Source: Phycisphaerae bacterium
Lineage (GTDB): Bacteria > Planctomycetota > Phycisphaerae > Phycisphaerales > SM1A02
Reading direction: 5' to 3'
Assembly (NCBI GenBank): GCA_002684755.1
Contig: NYVS01000178.1
Span: 1-7,825 of the forward strand
DNA: 7,825 bases
A program made the translations under genes and the position numbers. The notes below the pieces were generated by a model that saw only the letters and a program-made list of their open reading frames with translations, made no database searches and was not told the origin of the DNA. Every line of letters starts with the position of its first letter. Position 1 is the stretch's first letter. Positions 1 to 4,937 of the stretch are shown here, piece after piece.

Positions 1-576
1 CGCGCCTGGAAGACACTCTCCAGTGAAGAAGTGGTGACGCTGGGCGGCGAGTCCCCCACCGACATCGAGTTCCTTCAGATCGACTACGACGAACGGCGAA
101 AGGCCCATCGGACGGTCTTTTCCAGCCGCGACGGCCACGATCTGGACGTCGACAACGCCGAATTGCTCGAAGTCCCCCGCGAAAAGGCGGGCGAGGTCCT
201 CGAGCACATTCTTCACAAGCTGCATCTTGCGCCGTTGCTCATCCTTCCCATCGCGAAGTGGCGGCCGGTCTTCGACCTCGTCACACCGGTGTTGGCCGAA
301 AACGAGCAGTGGATTTCGATCGACTCCGAGGCGTCGATCGAGATGAACACCCGCGATCCACTGGTCTGCGAGCCCCGCGACCTGCATCTGCTCCGAGCGG
401 TGGTCGAGGTGGTTCTTCGCGAGGGCGAGGAACTGGCCCAGGGAATCTCCATCGCAGCCATCCAGGCCCCGGTCCTGGTCGAGGTCGAGCCGGCGGGCGG
501 GATTCTGCTCACGATTGGAAACGAGGGGCTCGCCGACGAAGTCCGTGCCGTCGCCGGCGCTTTCAGCGCGGACTGA
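1..576 (+). CDS. Hypothetical protein, 5' end cut by window edge
   Basis: The reading frame is open from the first base through a TGA at 574-576, giving 191 visible residues. The first in-frame start-like codons are GTG GTG at 31-36. However, the frame continues upstream of them (RAWKTLSSEE...), there is no Shine-Dalgarno before them, and the product already reads as mid-domain sequence. I therefore treat the gene as beginning before the window. The product is acidic and soluble-looking, with no signal peptide, membrane segment or cysteine motif. There is one cysteine, in a DPLVCEPRDLHLL stretch. The C-terminal half alternates strand-like and helix-like segments (ISIAAIQAPVLVEVEP, GGILLTIGNEGLADEVRAVAGAF). 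I do not recognise the family and propose no function. It is convergent with the zinc-ribbon membrane protein gene, 47 bp away. Codon usage resembles the neighbours, so it is very likely a real gene. Confidence 0.75.
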   Translation, partial: RAWKTLSSEEVVTLGGESPTDIEFLQIDYDERRKAHRTVFSSRDGHDLDVDNAELLEVPREKAGEVLEHILHKLHLAPLLILPIAKWRPVFDLVTPVLAENEQWISIDSEASIEMNTRDPLVCEPRDLHLLRAVVEVVLREGEELAQGISIAAIQAPVLVEVEPAGGILLTIGNEGLADEVRAVAGAFSAD

Positions 577-623
577 TTCCCGACGGCGGGACCATCACGG
601 TTGCCGAGGCCGCCGGACTTCCC

Positions 624-956
624 TCAGGCGACCACTCGGTCGCCGCCGGCGTCGTACGCCGCCCCACAACTGAAACAGTCGACGCCGTCGAGTTCAGCCA
701 GCTCCTCGCCGCAGGAGGGGCATCGGCGTCGACGGATCGAGCTCCGGACGAGCCATCGCTCGCCCGCCTGAAGCACTTTCCAGGCGAAGACGATCGGCAC
801 CAGCGAGAGCAGCGAGAACACCAGCGACAGCACTCCGATCACGGGCATCAGAAAGCAGACCGCGAAGGTCGCCAGGGCGATGGTGAGGTAGGTGAAGAAC
901 ACCGCGACCGGATAGACCGAATTGACCCAGCGGACCGAGCGGTACAAAATCAACAT
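624..956 (-). CDS. Small two-helix membrane protein with C-terminal zinc ribbon
   Basis: This is a complete 110-residue ORF starting at ATG 956 and ending at TGA 624-626. Two adjacent hydrophobic segments, about residues 13-35 and 37-59, predict a membrane hairpin. A basic stretch (RSSIRRRR, 71-78) follows, suggesting by the positive-inside rule that the C-terminus is cytoplasmic. The tail carries two Cys pairs, CPSC at 79-82 and CFSC at 94-97, spaced as in a single zinc ribbon that would bind one zinc ion. Such ribbon-plus-helix proteins are common and mostly of unknown role; no enzyme motif is visible. A weak AAGGG lies 13 nt before the ATG (970-974, minus strand). The gene is divergent from dnaN across a 355-bp spacer and convergent with the partial gene at the left edge. 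Confidence in the gene is good; the function is unknown. Confidence 0.75.
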   Translation of the reverse strand: MLILYRSVRWVNSVYPVAVFFTYLTIALATFAVCFLMPVIGVLSLVFSLLSLVPIVFAWKVLQAGERWLVRSSIRRRRCPSCGEELAELDGVDCFSCGAAYDAGGDRVVA

Positions 957-1192
957 GGTTCGAGTCTATCCCTTGGAGACCGATCCGAATCGGGTCGGAC
1001 CGGGGAGGCAGCTGGCTCTGCGGATTCGACCGAACGCCCGGCCGGGATTCGTCCGGCAGGACCTGCCCGACCCGAGACGGACCCGTGGCCGCGATTTACC
1101 CTCGAAGAGGGGCGAAACACCTCCGAAAGCGACATTCCGTCCACCAACCACCATCCCTCGTGGCTGAAGGGCGGAAAACGGTCGGAAACCGC

Positions 1193-1198
1193 TACAAT
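1193..1198 (+). promoter_or_regulatory. Possible -10 element of dnaN promoter
   Basis: TACAAT matches the sigma-70 -10 consensus TATAAT at five of six bases and sits in a locally A/T-rich patch (1190-1206) inside GC-rich DNA. No convincing -35 hexamer lies 16-18 bp upstream. If used, transcription would start near 1205 and give a leader of roughly 105 nt containing the 1222-1241 hairpin. This is a weak, sequence-only call. Confidence 0.3.
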
Positions 1199-1221
1199 CG
1201 TTTTTCCCGCTGATCCGGCTC

Positions 1222-1241
1222 CGGTGGCACTCGTGCCGCCG
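1222..1241 (+). promoter_or_regulatory. Hairpin in putative dnaN leader
   Basis: Bases 1222-1229 (CGGTGGCA) pair with 1234-1241 (TGCCGCCG), with one G-U pair, around a 4-nt CTCG loop. It lies between the putative dnaN -10 and the start codon. It has no T-run after it, so it is not a terminator. It may be a leader stem or a chance GC-rich pairing. Confidence 0.25.
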
Positions 1242-1311
1242 TGTCGAACCGGTGGAACTCGATCCTGGTCGGCCACCGTTCCGTACCGACCCCTCCTCCC
1301 GGAATCCGCTC

Positions 1312-2424
1312 ATGAAGCTCGTCTGCAGTCGTGACGCCCTCGCCGAAGCCCTCGCCATCGCCGGAAGCGTGGTCATCAGTCGCACCCCCGCGCCGGTCCT
1401 GCTCTGCCTCAAGCTCGAGGCGAAGGACGGGCTGCTGCACATCTCCGCCACCGACACCGAGATCGGCCTGCTGCTCGGGGTCGCCGAAGTCGATGTGCGT
1501 GAGGAAGGCGTCGCGCTGATCCCCGCCGACAAGCTCAACCAGATCGTCCGGGCGAGTTCGGACGACTCGCTTTCGATCGAGGTCTCCAAGAACATCGCGA
1601 CCATCACCGGCCGCGACTCCAAGTTCAAGGTCTTCGGCTTCGATCCAGAGGAGTTCCCCGGCGTCCCGACCTTCGAGGACGAGCACGAGTTCGAAATGGG
1701 TGCGGGGACGCTTCGCCGGCTCATCGGCCGGACCGTCTTCGCCACCGCCGTCGAGAACAGCCGCTACGCGATCAACGGCGTCCTGATCGAACGCACCGGA
1801 CGCCACCTCCGGCTCGTCGCGACCGACGGTCGTCGGCTTGCGGTGGCCCGAGGCGAATGCGCGACGAGCGCCGAGGAGGACCTCACCTCGATCGTGCCCA
1901 CCAAGGCCCTGAATGTCCTCAACCGCCTGATGAACGACCCCGACGAGCCGGTTCGAGTGCGTCGCGACCGCAACCAGATCCTGTTCCAGGTCGGCTCCGG
2001 CCCCGCGGCACCCGTGCTGTCCAGCAATCTGGTCGAGGGTTCGTTCCCGCCGTTTGAAGACGTGATCCCGAAGGACCAGGACAAGAAGGTCAACTTCAAG
2101 ACCGTCGAACTCGCCTCGGCGGTCCGGCGGGCCGCCCTGCTCACCAACGAAGAGAGCAAGGGTGTCCGGCTCGCATTCGCCGAAGACGGGCTCACCCTGT
2201 CCAGCCGGGCCCCGGAGATGGGCGAAGCCGAAATCAAGGTCGAATCCGAGGCCTACGCGGGTGATCCGATCGAGATCGGATTCAACCCCAGCTACCTCAC
2301 CGAGGGCCTGAAGCACGCCGACTCCGAGACGATCCTCATCGAACTCAAGGCGCCGAACAAGCCGGGCGTCATCAAGGTCGGCGGCGACTTCACCTACGTG
2401 GTGATGCCGGTCAACCTGGGCTGA
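1312..2424 (+). CDS. dnaN: DNA polymerase III subunit beta (sliding clamp)
   Basis: This gene encodes a 370-residue beta clamp, close to the usual ~366. The clamp is a ring-shaped homodimer that encircles DNA and tethers the replicative polymerase and repair partners. I chose ATG 1312 because MKLVCSRDALAEAL matches the family N-terminus; the frame stays open to an upstream ATG at 1252 that would add 20 unlike residues. Family landmarks are SRYAINGV (150-157), TDGRRLA (171-177), SFPPFEDVIP (244-253), NPSYLTEGL (325-333) and the C-terminal YVVMPVNLG. The partner-binding pocket segments are present, but the tail reads MPVNLG where E. coli has MPMRL, so the last pocket residues differ and one glycine is added. 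No good Shine-Dalgarno precedes the start; the leader instead holds a pyrimidine run, CCCTCCTCCC. It is not flanked by dnaA or recF. A strong hairpin follows at 2468-2499. Confidence 0.97.
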   Translation: MKLVCSRDALAEALAIAGSVVISRTPAPVLLCLKLEAKDGLLHISATDTEIGLLLGVAEVDVREEGVALIPADKLNQIVRASSDDSLSIEVSKNIATITGRDSKFKVFGFDPEEFPGVPTFEDEHEFEMGAGTLRRLIGRTVFATAVENSRYAINGVLIERTGRHLRLVATDGRRLAVARGECATSAEEDLTSIVPTKALNVLNRLMNDPDEPVRVRRDRNQILFQVGSGPAAPVLSSNLVEGSFPPFEDVIPKDQDKKVNFKTVELASAVRRAALLTNEESKGVRLAFAEDGLTLSSRAPEMGEAEIKVESEAYAGDPIEIGFNPSYLTEGLKHADSETILIELKAPNKPGVIKVGGDFTYVVMPVNLG

Positions 2425-2467
2425 CCCGGGTCCGCGACCGACGCGAACCTCGAACACGGATGAAAAG

Positions 2468-2499
2468 GAAACGGGCGGGCCGCAAGGCCCGCCCGTTTC
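2468..2499. terminator. Bidirectional intrinsic terminator between dnaN and redoxin gene
   Basis: A perfect 14-bp inverted repeat (arms 2468-2481 and 2486-2499) encloses the tetraloop GCAA, a GNRA-type loop. It lies between the convergent stops of dnaN and the redoxin gene. On the minus strand the stem is followed by CTTTTCA (2461-2467), a short T-run, so it should end redoxin transcripts well. On the plus strand it is followed only by GTCGTT, so termination of dnaN would rely mainly on stem strength. Confidence 0.85.
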
Positions 2500-2527
2500 G
2501 TCGTTCACGCGTGCCGGGTTCCGGCGA

Positions 2528-3184
2528 TCAGCGCTTGGCGTACTTGACGCCGCACCCGTAGGGACGGGTCTCGCTGGGGCTCACCGTGCTCCCGTTCTTG
2601 ATCGCGGTGACCGCGTCAAGCACGTAGTTCTTGCTCTTCCGGTCGCCGAGTGCGCCCGAGTAGCGGAGCTTGCCCATGCCGTCGATGACGAACATGTGGG
2701 GCGTCGTCTTCGCGCCGTAGGCCTTGCCGGTCTTGCCGTCGAAGTCGACCAGCACCGGGCTGGCGATCTTCATGCTTGCGACCGCCTTCTTGTCGGCACT
2801 GATCACGGCGTCACGGGACATGCCGCGGGCGGTCGAGTCGATCGCGAGGTAGACCACGTTCGGGTCGGCCTTCTTCAGCTCGGTCATCATCTTGGTGACC
2901 TGTCCGGTGCTGTGGATGCTGTTGCCGCTCTTGGAGCCGGACCACGGACACTTCGAGGAGAACCACTCGAGGACCACGGTCTTGCCCTTGAAGTCGGCGA
3001 GCGTGTGCTCCTTGCCGTCGAGGTCCATGAGCTTGAAGGCGGGCGCGGTCTCGCCGACCTTCGCGGCCTTGACGGACACGGCTTCCGCGGTGACCGGGGC
3101 GGCGATGGTGGTCGCGGTCGCGGCGGCCACGAGACCGGCGGCGGCGAGGCCGAGAGAGGCGAGAAGAGTACGGGTCGGACGCAT
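2528..3184 (-). CDS. Secreted redoxin (AhpC/TSA-thioredoxin fold), CPWS / PYGCGVKY subfamily
   Basis: This gene encodes 218 residues. I chose ATG 3184 over the upstream frame because AGGAG (3193-3197, minus strand) sits 8 nt before it and because MRPTRTLLASLGLAAAGLVAAATA is a clear signal peptide, with cleavage probably within residues 29-36. The mature protein has a redoxin domain: VGETAPAFKLMDLDGKEHTL (43-62), the active-site region VLEWFSSKCPWS (71-82) and the cis-proline loop AKTTPHMFVID (158-168). It ends in TRPYGCGVKY (206-215), a tail I recall as conserved in redoxins that carry CPFV at the active site. The only cysteines are C79 and C211. There is no CxxC, so C79 would be the reactive thiol and C211 the likely resolving partner. 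A thiol oxidoreductase or peroxidase-like role outside the cytoplasm is inferred; the substrate is unknown. It lies downstream of the DsbD-like gene on the same strand after 184 bp. Confidence 0.9.
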   Translation of the reverse strand: MRPTRTLLASLGLAAAGLVAAATATTIAAPVTAEAVSVKAAKVGETAPAFKLMDLDGKEHTLADFKGKTVVLEWFSSKCPWSGSKSGNSIHSTGQVTKMMTELKKADPNVVYLAIDSTARGMSRDAVISADKKAVASMKIASPVLVDFDGKTGKAYGAKTTPHMFVIDGMGKLRYSGALGDRKSKNYVLDAVTAIKNGSTVSPSETRPYGCGVKYAKR

Positions 3185-3192
3185 GTTTCGGT

Positions 3193-3197
3193 CTCCT
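3193..3197 (-). promoter_or_regulatory. Ribosome binding site fixing the redoxin start
   Basis: AGGAG on the minus strand lies 8 nt before ATG 3184. It is the only strong Shine-Dalgarno sequence in front of any gene here. It supports the inner start rather than the open upstream extension to 3259. Confidence 0.8.
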
Positions 3198-3291
3198 GAA
3201 GGGTGGAACCCTTGGCGGGCTGGCGATCCGAGGCTTCGACGCTCGGAATACGCGGACAATACGTGAGTGGAGCCTGGTGCTCGGAAATCAT

Positions 3292-3309
3292 GTTCGCCGA
3301 TCGGCGAAC
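3292..3309. promoter_or_regulatory. Perfect 18-bp palindrome, possible operator
   Basis: GTTCGCCGATCGGCGAAC reads identically on both strands with no spacer. It lies about 107 bp upstream of the redoxin start in the 184-bp gap after the DsbD-like gene. A spacerless palindrome cannot form a normal RNA hairpin without opening its centre, so a dimeric DNA-binding regulator is the more natural reading. Chance occurrence of a perfect 18-bp palindrome in a window of this size is low, though not negligible in GC-rich DNA. The regulator is unknown. Confidence 0.45.
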
Positions 3310-3335
3310 TCGGATTCGGAGGTCATTGACCAGTC

Positions 3336-3370
3336 AGATCAGATCCGGTCTGATCCGATCTGATCTGATC
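3336..3370. repeat. Pentanucleotide tandem repeat (NGATC)7
   Basis: Seven 5-bp units run without gaps: six contain GATC (at 3337, 3342, 3352, 3357, 3362 and 3367) and the third is CGGTC. Because GATC is self-complementary, the array also forms a 12-bp stem (3334-3345 with 3357-3368) around an 11-nt loop. Its right end overlaps the TGA stop (3369-3371) of the DsbD-like gene. The array therefore lies just downstream of that coding region and roughly 150 bp upstream of the redoxin start. No T-run follows on the minus strand, so it is not a classical terminator. No similar array occurs elsewhere in the window. Confidence 0.85.
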
Positions 3371-4250
3371 ATGGCTTCAGCGGAATCCTGATTTCAACGG
3401 CCGGGTCGAGCCGGTTATTGCCGAAAAGAACGAGTCCGGCGACTTCCAGTGCCTTCCCCGCCGAGTTGCCTGGTTTGATCTCCAGCGGCACCAGGATGCG
3501 ATAGCGGTCGCCGGCGATCGTGGCGGGCACGAGGACCCCGTTCCGCAGCGTGACGCCGGGCGTCAGATCCGGGATGAACGTGATCTTCTCGGCCCCGCCG
3601 GTGGGCCCCTCGATCCGGAGCGCCGGGCGGCCGTCCGCCAGAACCAGTTGCGCGATCGTCCCGGGTGCTTTCTCGAGGGGCGTCGGAATCAGAGCCAGTC
3701 CACGCGCGCAGGCCGAGGTCGGATCGGCGGGTTCGGGGGCGATCTTCTCGTCCGGCGCGGCGACCGCGAGTTCGATCGACGTCTTTCCAGCCCCCATCAG
3801 GCACATCTCCTTGCAGACGAGCCAGTCCGCCTCGATGCCGATCCGGACCGTCTTCGCCTCGATCTCGGGCGGTGCGGTGATCGGGACGAAGAGCATCGCC
3901 TCGCCGTCGTAGCCGAAGGTGGTCTCCCACTCGCTCGCGTGGATCACGGGCCGCGGCCAGACCACGGGACCCGCCTTGAAACCGTTCGGAAGCTCGAGCT
4001 TGATCCGAGGTTCCGTGCCGCTTTCACCCGGATTCCGCCAGTAGATGTGCCACTTGGGTGCGATGCGGAATCGGACGCCGAGCAGCGCGGTCCGCCCCGG
4101 AACGATCTTCGACGTCGGGAAGACCGCGTCGATCTGGACGAGCCGGTTCCCGTCGGCGGGGGCGTCGGCCCCGAACTGGGCGAAGGCGTTCCCGCCGATG
4201 AGGAGGGAGAGCACGAGAGCGAGAAGCTCGAACGACATGGGACGACGCAT
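3369..4250 (-). CDS. Exported stand-alone DsbD alpha-domain-like protein (DsbD/ScsB N-terminal domain)
   Basis: This gene encodes 293 residues from ATG 4250; a second ATG at 4238 is possible. I prefer the first because it supplies the two arginines of a signal peptide (MRRPMSFELLALVLSLLIGGNAFA, likely cleavage AFA|QF). The body matches the N-terminal domain of DsbD/ScsB thiol-disulfide reductases: GVRFRIAPKWHIYWRNPGESG (58-78), FKAGPVVWPRP (91-101), EWETTFGYDGEAMLFVPI (107-124) and the Cys pair WLVCKEMC (143-150; C146 and C150). In DsbD this domain takes electrons from the membrane core and passes them to periplasmic partners. Here neither the eight-helix core nor the C-terminal thioredoxin domain follows, since the protein stops at residue 293 after a beta-rich tail. 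It would need another electron donor. A third cysteine is C181. The secreted redoxin gene lies downstream on the same strand; an inactive rhodanese lipoprotein is divergent. Confidence 0.85.
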   Translation of the reverse strand: MRRPMSFELLALVLSLLIGGNAFAQFGADAPADGNRLVQIDAVFPTSKIVPGRTALLGVRFRIAPKWHIYWRNPGESGTEPRIKLELPNGFKAGPVVWPRPVIHASEWETTFGYDGEAMLFVPITAPPEIEAKTVRIGIEADWLVCKEMCLMGAGKTSIELAVAAPDEKIAPEPADPTSACARGLALIPTPLEKAPGTIAQLVLADGRPALRIEGPTGGAEKITFIPDLTPGVTLRNGVLVPATIAGDRYRILVPLEIKPGNSAGKALEVAGLVLFGNNRLDPAVEIRIPLKP

Positions 4251-4302
4251 CGGCGATTCCAGGAAGGCGGTCGGGCGGAGGACGGCGGATCCGCACATCG
4301 CG

Positions 4303-4320
4303 AACCTGCCGATGCAGGTT
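4303..4320. promoter_or_regulatory. Inverted repeat between divergent envelope genes
   Basis: AACCTGC (4303-4309) and GCAGGTT (4314-4320) are perfect inverted 7-bp arms around CGAT. The element lies in the 120-bp gap between the DsbD-like gene (-) and the rhodanese lipoprotein gene (+). A -10-like TATTCT follows at 4327-4332, so the repeat would overlap the spacer or -35 region of a rightward promoter, but no -35 consensus is visible. It could be an operator coordinating both genes; this is inference. Confidence 0.35.
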
Positions 4321-4370
4321 ATCCCGTATTCTGCCCGCGACCCGTGATCGACACCAATTCGGAACCTCCC

Positions 4371-4838
4371 ATGCGACCCACCCCCTCCGCCCCCGTGATT
4401 CTCGCCTCCTTCCTCGCCCTCGCCGGCGCGTGCGGCTGCACCCAGAAGACCAGTGATCGGGATCTCCAGCCCGTGACGCCCGCCGAGGCGGTGAACCTGG
4501 CGGCGAAGGGCGGCGGCGGCCTCTTCAGTTCCGACGCGCGTGCGGCCTGGGTCGATCCGAGGTCCCCGGCCCGCTTCGACACCGCCCACATCCCGTCCGC
4601 GATCAATCTCTACTTCGGGAGCGGGGATTTCGAGAACGACTCGCTGGTGGCCCTCAAGGACCGCAGTCCGGTGATCGTGTACGGCACCGACTATCAGGAC
4701 ATCCTCGCCGACGCCGCCAGCAAGCGGTTGATCGAACTGGGGATCAAGGACGTCTACACCCTGCGGGGTGGCCTGCTGCAGTGGGCGAAGGACGGCAACG
4801 ACGTCGACGGAACGGATCCGGACTCGGCCGCCGAATGA
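4371..4838 (+). CDS. Rhodanese-fold probable lipoprotein lacking the catalytic cysteine
   Basis: This gene encodes 155 residues from ATG 4371 to TGA 4836-4838. The N-terminus, MRPTPSAPVILASFLALAGAC, is a hydrophobic signal ending in a cysteine. LAGAC resembles a lipobox, with C21 as the lipidated residue, though Ala rather than Leu at -3 makes it imperfect. A single rhodanese domain follows: AAWVDPRSPARFDTAHIPSAINL (58-80), SPVIVYGTDYQD (99-110) and the closing LRGGLLQW (131-138). Active rhodaneses have a catalytic Cys right after the VVY strand; here the site reads VYGTDYQD, and no cysteine occurs after C23. Sulfur transfer from this site is therefore unlikely, and a binding or scaffolding role is inferred. 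It is divergent from the DsbD-like gene across 120 bp and convergent with atpG. There is no strong Shine-Dalgarno. Confidence 0.88.
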   Translation: MRPTPSAPVILASFLALAGACGCTQKTSDRDLQPVTPAEAVNLAAKGGGGLFSSDARAAWVDPRSPARFDTAHIPSAINLYFGSGDFENDSLVALKDRSPVIVYGTDYQDILADAASKRLIELGIKDVYTLRGGLLQWAKDGNDVDGTDPDSAAE

Positions 4839-4873
4839 GGCCGACCGGGATCCTCCGACCGCCCCAGGAAAAC

Positions 4874-4911
4874 CGGCCTCGAGTCGCGACACGGGTCACG
4901 ATTCGAGGCCG
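4874..4911. terminator. Intrinsic terminator between rhodanese gene and atpG
   Basis: A 9-bp perfect stem, CGGCCTCGA (4874-4882) with TCGAGGCCG (4903-4911), is extended inward by four more pairs (one G-U) to a 12-nt loop. It lies between two convergent genes. On the minus strand it is followed directly by GTTTTCC (4867-4873), a short T-run, so it best fits as the end of the thiE-MBL-atpG unit. On the plus strand no T-run follows. Confidence 0.7.
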
Positions 4912-4937
4912 ATTCACAAGACGTCGTCGATGATCGA

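Larger units (their letters stand above)
957..1311. other. 355-bp gene-free stretch between divergent genes
   Basis: This stretch separates the zinc-ribbon membrane protein gene (-) from dnaN (+). I see no credible protein here: the ORFs crossing it have unnatural Arg/Pro/Ser-rich products and are extensions of frames antisense or shifted to real genes. It contains several short inverted repeats (980-993, 1055-1067 and 1222-1241), a -10-like TACAAT at 1193-1198, and a pyrimidine-rich run just before the dnaN start. No match to the DnaA box TTATCCACA is evident. It most likely holds the promoters and leader of dnaN and of the divergent small gene. Confidence 0.6.

Noticed and set aside
577..623. 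Weak hairpin TCCCG...CGGGA (578-591) between convergent genes as a terminator
   Set aside because: It has only 5-bp arms and no T-run on either strand, which is below what I would call a terminator.
957..1311. Replication origin next to dnaN
   Set aside because: No TTATCCACA-like DnaA box cluster, no AT-rich unwinding region and no dnaA are visible.
1192..2508. 438-residue minus-strand open frame opposite dnaN
   Set aside because: It is the antisense shadow of a GC-rich gene. The product is a low-complexity Asp/Gly/Arg/Val mix without a family motif, and dnaN on the other strand matches its family end to end.
3246..3263. AATACG direct repeat upstream of the redoxin gene
   Set aside because: Two 6-bp copies are too short to separate from chance.
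3648..4370. Long plus-strand extension upstream of the rhodanese start, opposite the DsbD-like gene
   Set aside because: The upstream residues are Arg/Asp/Gly-rich and unlike any domain, and a signal peptide begins at ATG 4371, so the true start is there.
2528..4838. Defence or mobile-element island
   Set aside because: There is no transposase, integrase, nuclease, terminal repeat or composition shift; all the recognised genes are housekeeping or envelope proteins.
4251..4892. N-terminal extension of the DsbD-like frame up to 4892
   Set aside because: It would cover the rhodanese gene on the opposite strand and bury a clear signal peptide 214 residues into the protein.
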